The position numbers and the translations under genes are program-made. Positions 1 to 9,484 of a stretch of DNA of 37,778 bases are shown here, one piece after another (the stretch's first letter is position 1; the number at the start of each line of letters is the position of its first letter). The notes under the pieces were generated by a model that saw only the letters and a list, made by a program, of their open reading frames with translations, ran no database searches and was not told the DNA's origin. This stretch comes from Candidatus Omnitrophota bacterium (GTDB lineage: Bacteria > Omnitrophota > Gorgyraeia > Zapsychrales > JANLHA01). Location: contig JADLGJ010000101.1 of assembly GCA_020849375.1 (NCBI GenBank), positions 1 through 37,778 on the forward strand. Direction: 5' to 3'.

Positions 1-264
1 GAACCAAAAAAGAAAGCCGCGCCGGCCCCGACCGACCCGGAATTGATCAAGATCGATGCCATTATCAATAAGAACGTGCGTCCGTATTTACAAATGGACG
101 GGGGAGATCTGCAGTTGATCGCCCTGAACGGCAATGTCCTGATAATCAACTATCAAGGTGCCTGCGGGTCATGCCCCAGCTCGACGATGGGGACACTCAA
201 AGCGATCGAGAATCTTTTGCGCGATGAGTATAACCCTGAGATCACTGTTGAACTTGCGGTATGA
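1..264 (+). CDS. NifU C-terminal-domain-type Fe-S scaffold protein (5' end outside window)
   Basis: Frame 1 is open from base 1 (EPKKKAAPAPTDPELIKIDAIINKNVRPYLQMDGGDLQLI...GACGSCPSSTMGTL); DGGD and CxSCP motifs are typical of the NifU C-terminal domain. The listed TTG start at 43 is probably not the real start. Confidence 0.85.
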   Translation, partial: EPKKKAAPAPTDPELIKIDAIINKNVRPYLQMDGGDLQLIALNGNVLIINYQGACGSCPSSTMGTLKAIENLLRDEYNPEITVELAV

Positions 265-605
265 ACCTGAGCAAAAAACACTGTGTTCCTTGCGAAGGGA
301 TCGGACAACCCTTAAGCAAGGAGGGTGCTGAAAAGTTACTAAAAGAGCTACCCGGCTGGGAATTGAGTGCTGACGCCAAGAATATTTCACGACAGCTCAA
401 AATGAGGAATTTCATGGCCGCAGTCAAGCTCATCGGACGGATCGCCGAGATCGCAGAAGCGGAAGACCATCATCCTGACATTCATTTAACAGGTTACCGG
501 AATTTACGGGTCGACCTCAGCACACACGCACTTAAAGGCTTAAGCGAAAACGATTTTATCGTCGCGGCCAAGATCAATGAATTGCCGCTGGAATTAAAAG
601 CGTGA
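261..605 (+). CDS. pterin-4a-carbinolamine dehydratase family (COG2154)
   Basis: CVPCEG...PL N-terminus, LKMRNFMAAVKLIGRIAEIAEAEDHHPDIHLTGYRNLRVDLSTHALKGLSENDF; EDHHPD active-site motif. Overlaps the previous gene by ATGA. Confidence 0.9.
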   Translation: MNLSKKHCVPCEGIGQPLSKEGAEKLLKELPGWELSADAKNISRQLKMRNFMAAVKLIGRIAEIAEAEDHHPDIHLTGYRNLRVDLSTHALKGLSENDFIVAAKINELPLELKA

Positions 606-615
606 GGACAAAATT

Positions 616-1083
616 ATGTTAAAAATCAACCGCAAGATCGAATACGCCCTGATCGCTTTAAAGCACATGAGCCGGAAAGCTCCTGGCCAGCTCACGTCGG
701 CAAAAGAGATCTGCGATATTTACCACACGCCGTTCGACCCGACGTCACGCGTACTTCAGATCATGACACAGCACGAGATCCTACGTGCTGAACAAGGCGC
801 CCACGGCGGTTATCAAATATTAAAAGACCTGTCCAAGGTCAGCGTCGGGCAATTAAGCGACATGATCATCGGGCCGATCCAGATCGCCAATTGCTTTCAT
901 GGCAATTATTCGCATTGCGAATTGACCCATTCTTGTAGTGTCATCGGCCCTATGCTGAACTTAAACGAAAAGATCAGCCAGTTGTTCCATAGCCTCAGGG
1001 TCACCGATCTTATTGAAACACATCACACCGCAGAAAGATCGATCCGCAAAAAGCCATTCATGGCCGGATCCGATAAAGAATAA
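616..1083 (+). CDS. Rrf2-family transcriptional regulator, probable Fe-S sensing suf regulator
   Basis: Rrf2 winged-helix N-terminus ([36 protein letters not shown]...[11 protein letters not shown]) and a Cys cluster C-x7-C-x5-C ([16 protein letters not shown]); lies directly upstream of sufB. Confidence 0.88.
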   Translation: MLKINRKIEYALIALKHMSRKAPGQLTSAKEICDIYHTPFDPTSRVLQIMTQHEILRAEQGAHGGYQILKDLSKVSVGQLSDMIIGPIQIANCFHGNYSHCELTHSCSVIGPMLNLNEKISQLFHSLRVTDLIETHHTAERSIRKKPFMAGSDKE

Positions 1084-1094
1084 AGGACGAAAAT

Positions 1095-2570
1095 ATGCCT
1101 AAAGGCGAAGAAAAAGCACTGAATGAAAAGACGATCCAGGAGAACGCACTGTCGAGCCGGGATTACAAATACGGTTTTTATACCGACATTGAAGTTGACC
1201 GCATCCCAAAAGGGTTGAACGAAGAAACCATCCGTTTGATCAGCACAAAAAAACATGAGCCGGAGTGGATGTACGAATGGCGCTTGAAGGCTTTCCGTCA
1301 CTGGAAAACATTGACCGAGCCGCATTGGGCGAATTTTGAATACGGGCCGATCGATTATCAAGCTTTGAGTTACTACACTGCGCCGAAATCGAAAAAAGGC
1401 GGGCCTATCGGCAACATCGACACCACTGATCCGGAGTTGATCAAAACATTTGAAAAGCTAGGGATCCCGTTATCCGAACAAAAACGCTTAACCGGCGTTG
1501 CCGTGGATGCTGTTTTTGACAGCGTCTCCGTCGGGACGACACACCAGGCCGAACTCGCGAAAGTCGGGGTCATTTTCTGTTCCATGACCGAAGCGATCGA
1601 ACAGCACCCAGAACTCGTAAAAAAGTATATGGGGTCAGTTGTTCCTTATTCCGACAATTTCTTTGCCGCTCTCAATGCCGCGGTCTTTAGTGACGGGTCG
1701 TTTTGCTATATTCCAAAAGGTGTCAAATGCCCGCTGGAACTCTCGACCTATTTCCGCATCAATGCCGCAGAAAGCGGACAATTTGAACGCACCCTGATCG
1801 TCGCCGAAGAAGGTAGCTATGTCAGCTATCTCGAAGGTTGCACCGCGCCGATGCGCGATGAAAACCAATTACACGCCGCGGTCGTCGAATTGGTCGCCCT
1901 TGATAATGCTGAGATCAAATATTCGACCGTACAGAACTGGTACTCCGGAGACAAAGCAGGCAAAGGCGGGATCTACAATTTTGTCACCAAACGAGGGAAA
2001 TGCGCCGGGAAAAATTCTAAAATTTCCTGGACGCAAGTCGAGGCCGGTTCCGCGATCACCTGGAAATATCCGAGCGTCATTTTGCAAGGCGATAACTCTG
2101 TCGGGAAGTTCTACTCGGTCGCATTAACGAACAACCGCATGCAAGCGGACACCGGGACAAAGATGATCCACATCGGAAAGAACACCAAGAGCACGGTCGT
2201 TTCCAAGGGGATCTCGACGGATGAATCGAACAACAGCTACCGCGGGATGATCAAGATCATGCCGTCAGCGGAAGGGGCACGCAATTTTTCACAATGCGAT
2301 TCCATGCTCATCGGGAACAAATGCAGTGCAAATACCTTCCCGTATATTGAAGTCAAAAACAACAGCGCCGTTCTTGAACACGAAGCTTCAACATCCAAGA
2401 TCAACGCCGACCAGATCTTTTACCTGCAGTCGCGCGGGCTTGACCTTGAAGGCGCTATTTCGCTCATCATCAACGGATTCTGCAAGGACGTTTTCAAAGA
2501 ACTCCCCATGGAATTTGCCGTCGAAGCGGTTAAATTATTAGAAATGAAACTTGAAGGAAGTGTCGGTTAG
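1095..2570 (+). CDS. sufB: Fe-S cluster assembly protein SufB
   Basis: Full-length SufB hallmarks: [81 protein letters not shown]. Confidence 0.98.
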   Translation: MPKGEEKALNEKTIQENALSSRDYKYGFYTDIEVDRIPKGLNEETIRLISTKKHEPEWMYEWRLKAFRHWKTLTEPHWANFEYGPIDYQALSYYTAPKSKKGGPIGNIDTTDPELIKTFEKLGIPLSEQKRLTGVAVDAVFDSVSVGTTHQAELAKVGVIFCSMTEAIEQHPELVKKYMGSVVPYSDNFFAALNAAVFSDGSFCYIPKGVKCPLELSTYFRINAAESGQFERTLIVAEEGSYVSYLEGCTAPMRDENQLHAAVVELVALDNAEIKYSTVQNWYSGDKAGKGGIYNFVTKRGKCAGKNSKISWTQVEAGSAITWKYPSVILQGDNSVGKFYSVALTNNRMQADTGTKMIHIGKNTKSTVVSKGISTDESNNSYRGMIKIMPSAEGARNFSQCDSMLIGNKCSANTFPYIEVKNNSAVLEHEASTSKINADQIFYLQSRGLDLEGAISLIINGFCKDVFKELPMEFAVEAVKLLEMKLEGSVG

Positions 2571-2605
2571 TTTAAACGATCCCAAGAAGAGGACACAGTA
2601 AAAAT

Positions 2606-3364
2606 ATGATAGAAATTCGTAATTTACACGCAGGCATTGAAGGAACCCCAATCTTAAAGGGGATAAACTTAACCATTAACACCGGCGAAGTCCATGCCAT
2701 CATGGGCCCGAACGGTTCAGGAAAAAGCACGCTGTCCAAGATCATCGCGGGGCATCCCCAATACGAAGTCACCGAAGGCGAGATCATTTACGAAGTTAAC
2801 TTCAAAAAGATCAACCTTGTTGACCTTTCTGCGGAAGAACGCGCCCGCGAAGGGATCTTCCTCGCGTTCCAATACCCGGTCGAAATCCCCGGGGTCAACA
2901 CGGCGGTCTTTTTACGCGCCGCTTTTAACGAGATCTGCAAGCACCAAGGTGTTCCGGAAATGGACCCGATCGATTTTGACGAATACATCCGCTCCAAAAT
3001 GAAAACTTTGGACATGGACGAAAAATATATCAGCCGCGCGGTCAACGTTGATTTCTCCGGCGGGGAAAAGAAGCGCAACGAGATCATGCAAATGGCGGTT
3101 CTCAATCCGCGTTTTGCCGTTCTTGACGAGACCGACTCAGGCCTCGACATTGATTCCATGAGAATTGTCGCTGACGGGGTCAATAAACTACGCAGCAAGA
3201 ACAATGCGATGTTGGTCATTACCCACTATCAACGCTTGTTAAATTATATTGTTCCTGACTTCGTTCACATTCTTCAAGACGGCAAGATCGTCAAATCGGC
3301 AGGAAAAGAACTGGCCTTAGCCGTTGAAGAAAAAGGTTATGACTGGATTAAGGAAGGGAAATAA
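2606..3364 (+). CDS. sufC: Fe-S cluster assembly ATPase SufC
   Basis: ABC ATPase with Walker A GPNGSGKST, signature FSGGEKKRNEI, LDETDSGLDID typical of SufC. Confidence 0.98.
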   Translation: MIEIRNLHAGIEGTPILKGINLTINTGEVHAIMGPNGSGKSTLSKIIAGHPQYEVTEGEIIYEVNFKKINLVDLSAEERAREGIFLAFQYPVEIPGVNTAVFLRAAFNEICKHQGVPEMDPIDFDEYIRSKMKTLDMDEKYISRAVNVDFSGGEKKRNEIMQMAVLNPRFAVLDETDSGLDIDSMRIVADGVNKLRSKNNAMLVITHYQRLLNYIVPDFVHILQDGKIVKSAGKELALAVEEKGYDWIKEGK

Positions 3365-4692
3365 TGTTGACCATTTCTACGAAAGAAAAAGAAAAGACCT
3401 CTCCGCTCATCACAGCGGTACAAAAATATACTGTAGAATTAACCAAATCGTCTGCAGCGTCATGGTCAAGCCAGCTTCGCCAGAAAAGTTTGAACAACTT
3501 TTTGACGCTGGGTGTGCCAACCATCAAAAATGAAGACTGGAAATATACTAATCTTTCCGCCTTGTCTTCGATAAACTTCAAACCGATCGCCCAGGGAAAA
3601 TTCTCTTTTCAGGCCGACGTGAAACGCTTGATCAAAGCGGATGAGATCACGCTGGTTTTCGTCAACGGGCTGCTCGAGGAAAACTTATCGAATCTCGGCG
3701 CGATGCCTAAAGGCTTAAGTTTACTGTCGCTAAAAAAAGCTCTCGCAGAACGCCAAACCGAGATCGAGAATCTTCTAAAAAAATATGAAGGTGTTTTTGA
3801 GCCGGCGTTCATTTCTTTAAACCGCGCGTTAGCCAGCGACGGCGCTTTTATCCATATCGCCGACAAAACCCATGTCGAAAAAGTTATTCACATTATTCAT
3901 GTGACGCAAACCGCAGAACCGGCATTAACGACACCGGCAACTTATATTTTCCTCGGAAAATCTGCAGAAGCAACTGTATTGGAAACACACGTGGGCTATG
4001 CCGACAGTGTTTATTTAGCCGCTCCGTTAACTGAAGTGTCTCTCGGCCAAAACGCGGTCCTTCATTACTGTAAAGCGCAAAGCGAAAGTTTAAAGGCCTA
4101 TCACGTCGGCAATACACGCGTATGGCAGGAACGCGATTCGCATTTTGACGGATTCGCTTTAATGAACGGGGGAGACATCACCCGCAACGACCTCGATATC
4201 ATTTCGAATGGCGAAGGCACATCCAGCACGATGAACGGTTTTTACGGCGTCAATGGCAAGCAGTTCGTTGACAATCATTCGAGCATGGACCATCGCCAAC
4301 CCAATTGCACAAGCAACCAGCTTTATAAAGGAATCTTGAACGGCTCGTCCAATGCGTCTTTTAACGGTAAAATCTTTGTTCGCCAGATCGCGCAAAAGAC
4401 TAATTCGTATCAACTCAATAAAAACCTCGTGCTCGGGGCCGACTGCAAGGTCAACACCAAGCCGCAACTCGAGATCTTTGCCGACGACGTCAAGTGCACG
4501 CATGGCGCAACGATCGGGCAAATGAATGAAGAGGAAATCTTTTACTTACAATCACGTTGTATTTCAAAAAAGACTGCGATCAAACTCTTAGCACATGGAT
4601 TTGTCGGAGACATCATCACCAAGATCCATAATCCTTCAATTCAGGACAAACTCAATATCCTGCTTGAGCCGACTTTTGCAGCCTTGGAGTAA
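3364..4692 (+). CDS. sufD: Fe-S cluster assembly protein SufD
   Basis: IKNEDWKYTNLS N-terminus, DHRQPNCTSNQLYKGILNGSSNASFNGKIFV, KCTHGATIGQMNEEEIFYLQSRCI; gene order. Confidence 0.97.
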   Translation: MLTISTKEKEKTSPLITAVQKYTVELTKSSAASWSSQLRQKSLNNFLTLGVPTIKNEDWKYTNLSALSSINFKPIAQGKFSFQADVKRLIKADEITLVFVNGLLEENLSNLGAMPKGLSLLSLKKALAERQTEIENLLKKYEGVFEPAFISLNRALASDGAFIHIADKTHVEKVIHIIHVTQTAEPALTTPATYIFLGKSAEATVLETHVGYADSVYLAAPLTEVSLGQNAVLHYCKAQSESLKAYHVGNTRVWQERDSHFDGFALMNGGDITRNDLDIISNGEGTSSTMNGFYGVNGKQFVDNHSSMDHRQPNCTSNQLYKGILNGSSNASFNGKIFVRQIAQKTNSYQLNKNLVLGADCKVNTKPQLEIFADDVKCTHGATIGQMNEEEIFYLQSRCISKKTAIKLLAHGFVGDIITKIHNPSIQDKLNILLEPTFAALE

Positions 4693-4696
4693 AGCG

Positions 4697-5938
4697 ATGG
4701 CGAAGCCCCAGCTGTTTGACGTCAAAAAGATCCGCAAAGACTTTCCTAATCTTTCGGTGAAAGTGCACGGCAAGACGGTCGTGTATCTTGATAATGCCGC
4801 GACCACGTTGAAGCCCCAAAGCGTCATCGACGCAACCGTTCATCATTATTCCGCTGAAACATCCAATATCCACCGCGGTGTCCATTACCTTAGCGAAAAA
4901 GCGACCGCCGAGTACGAAAAAACGAGGGAGAGCGTGCGCGCGTTCTTAAACGCCGCCAAATCTTCCGAGATCATTTTCACCAAAGGCACGACCGATTCGA
5001 TCAATCTCGTAGCGCATAGCTATGGTCGCACCTTTCTGCAAAAGGGCGATGAAGTCATCATCAGCGAAATGGAACATCACTCTAACATCGTTCCCTGGCA
5101 GATCCTGCGTGAAGAGAAGGGGATCGTTCTCAAAGTGATCCCGATGAACAATAACGGCGAGTTCAGCGTCGCGGATTTTGAGAAACAGCTGAGCCCGAAA
5201 ACTAAATTTGTTTCACTCGTTTACATCTCGAATTCTTTGGGGACTATCAATCCCGTCGCCGAGATCATCAAGATCAGCCATCGCCAAAATATTCCGGTCC
5301 TCATAGATGCCGCGCAAACAGTCAATCATATGCCGGTTGACGTCCAAAAGTTAGATTGCGATTTTCTCGCTCTCTCCGGGCACAAACTTTATGGCCCGAC
5401 GGGCGTCGGGGTTCTTTACGGCAAGACCGACCTGCTCAATAAGATGCCGCCGTATCAGGGCGGGGGAGACATGATCTCGTCCGTCACCTTTGAAAAAACA
5501 ACCTACAATGTTCTACCGTATAAATTCGAAGCAGGAACGCCGAACATCGCCGGAGTCATCGCCCTTAAAGCGGCGATCGATTATATTAATTCCATCAGCT
5601 TTGAAAATATTATGCAGCACGAACAGGAACTGCTAGACTACGGGACAAAAGTCCTGACCAAGATCCCGGGACTACGGCTGATCGGGACAGCAAAGCACAA
5701 AGCCGCAATCCTGGCATTTGTTTTGCCCAATATTCACGCGCATGACCTCGGGACACTCGTTGACGAAGACGGCATCGCGATCCGCACCGGCCATCACTGT
5801 ACCCAGCCGGTCATGAAACATTTTGGCATCCCGGCGACATCGCGGGTATCATTAGCTTTTTATAACACCAAAGAAGAATTAGACCTTTTGGCCGCTTCTG
5901 TCAAAAAAGCGATCAAAGTCTTTTCCCCAAAACTATGA
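4697..5938 (+). CDS. sufS: cysteine desulfurase SufS (class II)
   Basis: YLDNAATTLKPQSVIDA, SGHKLYGPTGVGVLYG (PLP Lys), RTGHHCTQPVM. ATG at 4697 fits the SufS N-terminus better than the ORF-track start at 4595. Confidence 0.97.
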   Translation: MAKPQLFDVKKIRKDFPNLSVKVHGKTVVYLDNAATTLKPQSVIDATVHHYSAETSNIHRGVHYLSEKATAEYEKTRESVRAFLNAAKSSEIIFTKGTTDSINLVAHSYGRTFLQKGDEVIISEMEHHSNIVPWQILREEKGIVLKVIPMNNNGEFSVADFEKQLSPKTKFVSLVYISNSLGTINPVAEIIKISHRQNIPVLIDAAQTVNHMPVDVQKLDCDFLALSGHKLYGPTGVGVLYGKTDLLNKMPPYQGGGDMISSVTFEKTTYNVLPYKFEAGTPNIAGVIALKAAIDYINSISFENIMQHEQELLDYGTKVLTKIPGLRLIGTAKHKAAILAFVLPNIHAHDLGTLVDEDGIAIRTGHHCTQPVMKHFGIPATSRVSLAFYNTKEELDLLAASVKKAIKVFSPKL

Positions 5939-6393
5939 GCGACAACAGCCGCGCTGAACTTTATCAGCAAGTCATCTTAGAGCACCACCACAAACCGCGT
6001 AATTTCGGTGAAATGGCGGACGCCACGCACGACGCCGAAGGTTACAATCCTTTGTGCGGCGACCATCTCCATATTTATTTGCACGTTGACGACAACAACC
6101 TCATCGACAATGTCATGTTCAAAGGCGATGGCTGTGCCATTTCCCGGGCGTCCGCGTCAATGATGACCGTTGCCCTCAAAGGCAAACCCGTCGCAGAAGC
6201 TAAAACCCTTTATGAAGAATTCCACCAATTGATCTTAGGCCACCTCAAGCCCGAAAAAGACCCGAACCAGTTAGGAAAGCTCGCGATCTTTTCCGGGATC
6301 TGGCAATACCCATCACGCGTCAAATGTGCCAGTCTTTGCTGGCACACCATGAAGGGGGCTTTGGATAAAACCAAAAGCGTCTCCACTGAATAA
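5935..6393 (+). CDS. sufU: SufU-type Fe-S assembly/sulfur-transfer protein
   Basis: LYQQVILEHHHKPRNFG, NPLCGD, GDGCAISRASASMM, RVKCASLCWHT; ATGA overlap with sufS. Confidence 0.95.
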   Translation: MSDNSRAELYQQVILEHHHKPRNFGEMADATHDAEGYNPLCGDHLHIYLHVDDNNLIDNVMFKGDGCAISRASASMMTVALKGKPVAEAKTLYEEFHQLILGHLKPEKDPNQLGKLAIFSGIWQYPSRVKCASLCWHTMKGALDKTKSVSTE

Positions 6394-6394
6394 A

Positions 6395-7426
6395 ATGCCG
6401 CAAACAAAAAATTCTCTCTTTGACACTTTTCAACGCCCGATGCAGGATCTCCGTATCTCGGTGATCGACCGCTGTAATTTCCGCTGTTCCTATTGCATGC
6501 CTGACGCAGAATTCGGCAAACACTATTCTTTTCTACAAACTAAAGACTGGCTTACGTTCGGCGAGATCACCCGGCTCACAAAGATCTTCGTTTCTCTCGG
6601 TGTCAGCAAAGTCCGCTTAACGGGAGGAGAACCGTTATTACGTCCTGACCTTCACGAACTTATCGGACAACTGTCTACGATCAAAAATATTGATGACCTT
6701 GCCTTAACGACTAACGGTTCATTTCTGGCCGGACAGGCCGCTGATCTGCAAAAAGCCGGATTAAGACGTCTAACCGTCAGCCTGGACAGCCTTGATGAAG
6801 CAACATTTAAGAAATTAAGCGGAGGGCGCGGCTCACCAACCGAAGTCCTTTCCGGGATCACAGCGGCAAAACAAGCCGGCTTTCGAAACATCAAAATCAA
6901 TGCCGTGATCCAAAAAAACATTAACGAACATACTGTGCTAGATCTCGTGGATTATTCTCGCTCTTCGGGACACATTTTACGTCTTATCGAATACATGGAC
7001 GTGGGAAACTGTAATCACTGGGAGTCAACCGCGGTCGTTAAGAGCAACACTCTCCTCGAACAGATCAACGCCCAATATCCGATTGAGCCGCTGGAAGCGA
7101 ATTATTACGGCGAAGTTGCCGAACGCTACCGCTTCAAGGACGGGCAAGGGGAGATCGGTTTTATTTCGTCCGTCAGCCAACCGTTTTGCGGGACCTGCAC
7201 ACGACTACGTTTATCCACCGACGGTAAACTTTACACCTGCCTTTTTGCCAGCCAAAGCATTGACCTAGCAACACCGCTACGAAACGGGGCGACCGATACA
7301 GAACTGACCGCACTCATCACAACAGCATGGCATAAACGTGCCGACAAATATTCTGAAAACCGTTATTTGTTCAGATCAATAGATCGTCAGGCGCCCAAAG
7401 TCGAGATGTTCCAGATCGGGGGGTGA
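6395..7426 (+). CDS. moaA: GTP 3',8-cyclase MoaA
   Basis: Radical-SAM motif CNFRCSYC, KVRLTGGEPLLRPDL, second cluster CGTCTRLRLSTDGKLYTCLF, C-terminal GG. Confidence 0.95.
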   Translation: MPQTKNSLFDTFQRPMQDLRISVIDRCNFRCSYCMPDAEFGKHYSFLQTKDWLTFGEITRLTKIFVSLGVSKVRLTGGEPLLRPDLHELIGQLSTIKNIDDLALTTNGSFLAGQAADLQKAGLRRLTVSLDSLDEATFKKLSGGRGSPTEVLSGITAAKQAGFRNIKINAVIQKNINEHTVLDLVDYSRSSGHILRLIEYMDVGNCNHWESTAVVKSNTLLEQINAQYPIEPLEANYYGEVAERYRFKDGQGEIGFISSVSQPFCGTCTRLRLSTDGKLYTCLFASQSIDLATPLRNGATDTELTALITTAWHKRADKYSENRYLFRSIDRQAPKVEMFQIGG

Positions 7427-7467
7427 ACTCCTTAACCATACCATCGCAAAGATAATTAACAAAAATG

Positions 7468-7495
7468 TTGAGCCTAATCATGCATATGTTAATAT
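7468..7495 (+). promoter_or_regulatory. candidate sigma70 promoter for the TRL-like gene
   Basis: TTGAGC-16 bp-TAATAT with extended -10 (TGT); palindrome GCATAT-GTTA-ATATGC (7482-7497) covers the -10. Confidence 0.55.
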
Positions 7496-7548
7496 GCTTA
7501 ATAATAAGAAAGTCGGCCTAAATCATTAACTGTTAAGAAAGGAAATTT

Positions 7549-7866
7549 ATGAAAAGTGCACGCGGTTTATTTTTGATGGTAACACTGCTGGGATTATTCG
7601 CATCGGGTTGCGCCACAGCGGTTCCAGTGGGTTCGCTCTATACTGATATCTCAACTCCGCAGTTAATTGGCGATGGTGATGCGAATTATTCAAAAGTTGG
7701 TCAAGCGACATCGAATTCCTATTTCGCATTAATTGCCGTCGGGGATTCAAGCATTGAAACCGCTGCGAAGAATGGCGGCATTACCAAGATCAAGTTTGTA
7801 GATTATAAAGCGAATAATATTCTCGGGATCATTGGGACATACACGACTTACGTTTACGGTGACTAA
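7549..7866 (+). CDS. TRL-like family small lipoprotein
   Basis: Lipobox signal peptide (LLGLFASGCATAVPVGSLYTDI); G-ATSNSYFALIAVGDSSIETAAKNGGITKIKFVDYK resembles TRL-like proteins. Confidence 0.75.
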   Translation: MKSARGLFLMVTLLGLFASGCATAVPVGSLYTDISTPQLIGDGDANYSKVGQATSNSYFALIAVGDSSIETAAKNGGITKIKFVDYKANNILGIIGTYTTYVYGD

Positions 7867-7889
7867 TCGTAGGCCAGGAAAAAAGTTCA

Positions 7890-7928
7890 GCAGGTCGGCT
7901 GGGGGATAAACAGTCGGCCTGCTTTTTT
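7890..7928 (+). terminator. Rho-independent terminator
   Basis: 12-bp stem GCAGGTCGGCTG/CAGTCGGCCTGC (two G-U pairs) followed by TTTTTT. Confidence 0.85.
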
Positions 7929-7989
7929 AGGATTCCCCAAATTCCCTCAAACAAACATCACATAGTCAATCACAACCATCGGGGGGCGC

Positions 7990-8331
7990 ATGTACGACTC
8001 ACTCAGAAAAATCTTTTCTCTCGCCTTATGTTTTATCTTCTTGTTTACCCAAACAGGGTGTTCCTTCTTGATGGGGTCGCAACAATCAATTAGTGTAACT
8101 GCCAGCGAGCCAGACGCTGACATATTTATTAACGGCCAACTAATTGGAAAAGGGAATGTTGAAACGATGGTACCAAGAAATCAAAATGTTTCCCTAATGG
8201 TTAAAAAAGATGGATACTATCCTGCCACAAGAAATATCGGTACCAACCTGAGCATGGCTGGCGTTCTCGACATGATTGGAGGATGCATTATATTGATACC
8301 TTTTATTGGTTTAGCTGCGCCGGGGGCATAA
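7990..8331 (+). CDS. PEGA-domain-like lipoprotein, possibly truncated by an in-frame stop
   Basis: Lipobox (FLFTQTGCS), PEGA-like repeat ASEPDADIFINGQLIGKGNVETMVPRNQNVSLMVKKDGYYP; the frame stays open for 15 more codons after the TAA at 8329. Confidence 0.7.
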   Translation: MYDSLRKIFSLALCFIFLFTQTGCSFLMGSQQSISVTASEPDADIFINGQLIGKGNVETMVPRNQNVSLMVKKDGYYPATRNIGTNLSMAGVLDMIGGCIILIPFIGLAAPGA

Positions 8332-8436
8332 GAGTTGAGCCAAAACAATATTTCATTAAGTTTACAAAAAGAAAAATAATATTTAAACTTGGCATTTAGC
8401 ATCTAAAGTACACATGTTTTCTAGACCTCCAAATCA

Positions 8437-8467
8437 AAAAAGCCCATCAGAATTTGATGGGCTTTTT
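8437..8467. terminator. bidirectional Rho-independent terminator
   Basis: AAAAAGCCCATCA-GAATT-TGATGGGCTTTTT, perfect stem with A and T tracts. Confidence 0.9.
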
Positions 8468-8477
8468 ATTTTACTCA

Positions 8478-8513
8478 AGATTGCTTTGACTTCTGCGAAT
8501 TCTCGCAATGACG
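8478..8513. repeat. short dispersed-repeat-like palindrome (CGTCATTGCGAG...AAAGCAATCTT type)
   Basis: Minus strand reads CGTCATTGCGAGAATTCGCAGAAGTCAAAGCAATCTT; inner hairpin TGCGA-ATTC-TCGCA and outer ATTGC/GCAAT. Confidence 0.55.
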
Positions 8514-8518
8514 ATTTG

Positions 8519-9484
8519 TTACCAAATAATATTCTTTTCGCTTTCCTTCACTCCAGGCAATTTCCCGACAAAACGTACTTCCCGGACAAGGTCCAGATCA
8601 AAAGCTTTTTTCGCCAGAGCCGCCATCTTCTGCGAAAGTTCATAAACATCACTCGCACGGCAATCCTGTCCTTTAACAATGATGTTGGCGTGTTCTTCAA
8701 AGATCCGCGCGCCGCCCACTGACAAATTCTTCCCACCGGCTTGCTCTAAGAACCAGCCGGTCGCCTGGCGTCGTTGCGCTTTTGACGTCGGTTCAATGTT
8801 ACGGAAAAAACTGCCTGCACAAGGATATTTCTTTAGATCAGGATGTTTTTCCCAACGAATCTTTAAAAGCTCGTCGCGTTCTTTCAACAAAATGACACGA
8901 TCAGCAGGACGGACCGAAAAGACCGCCGAGACCACAATGTCGCCGGTTTCTTTCAAACGTGAATTACGGTATGTAAAACCAAGCTCTTGTGCAGTGGCTT
9001 CATGCTTTATCCCGGCAGAAGAGAGAAGTGTCACGGATCTTAAAACATCACCGACCTGTTTTCCAAAAGCGCCGGCATTACCAACGACAGCGCCGCCGAC
9101 CGTCCCGGGAATACCGCTCGTATAATTGAGGCCTTCCAATCCATGCTCAGCCGCATACAAAGCCAGCTTATCCAAACTCGTGCTTCCCGACACCGTGATG
9201 TCATTGGGCGTGTGGGAGATCAAAGGTTGAAGACTGACGTAGCGGACGACCGCACAATTGATTCCTTCGTCGGAAATCACCAAATTCGACCCGCCGCCGA
9301 TCAAAATAAATAGGATCTTTTGTGCAACGAGAAATTTGACGGTGGCTTCCAATTGTTCTGGTGTCGAGCAAGAAAAGAAATAGGGACAAGGCCCGCCCAA
9401 TTGAAATGTTGTCCATTTCCAGAGGGGAGCGTTATGCTCAATGATGACACCCAATGCTTTTAGCGGAGTGAAATCCGGGGTCAT
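8519..9484 (-). CDS. murB: UDP-N-acetylenolpyruvoylglucosamine reductase MurB
   Basis: ILIGGGSNLVISDEG, GLNYTSGIPGTVGGAVVGNAGAFG, CAGSFFRNIEP, GGARIFEEHANIIVK. Confidence 0.95.
   Translation of the reverse strand: MTPDFTPLKALGVIIEHNAPLWKWTTFQLGGPCPYFFSCSTPEQLEATVKFLVAQKILFILIGGGSNLVISDEGINCAVVRYVSLQPLISHTPNDITVSGSTSLDKLALYAAEHGLEGLNYTSGIPGTVGGAVVGNAGAFGKQVGDVLRSVTLLSSAGIKHEATAQELGFTYRNSRLKETGDIVVSAVFSVRPADRVILLKERDELLKIRWEKHPDLKKYPCAGSFFRNIEPTSKAQRRQATGWFLEQAGGKNLSVGGARIFEEHANIIVKGQDCRASDVYELSQKMAALAKKAFDLDLVREVRFVGKLPGVKESEKNIIW

Noticed and set aside
1023-1361. Antisense and shifted-frame ORFs in the ORF track (for example 1023-1361 -, 2788-3219 -, 11757-12236 +, 27387-27968 -, 34678-35160 +)
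   Set aside because: They shadow strongly supported CDSs on the other strand or frame and show no recognisable protein family.
4595-4696. N-terminal extensions given by the ORF track for sufS (4595), SDR (15976), RlpA-like (17300), acpP (18652) and asd (21312)
   Set aside because: They overlap upstream genes or precede clear family N-termini; internal ATGs fit better.
7549-8331. The two small lipoproteins as a toxin-antitoxin or defence pair
   Set aside because: Both have lipoprotein signal peptides and are separated by a strong terminator; no toxin or nuclease motifs.
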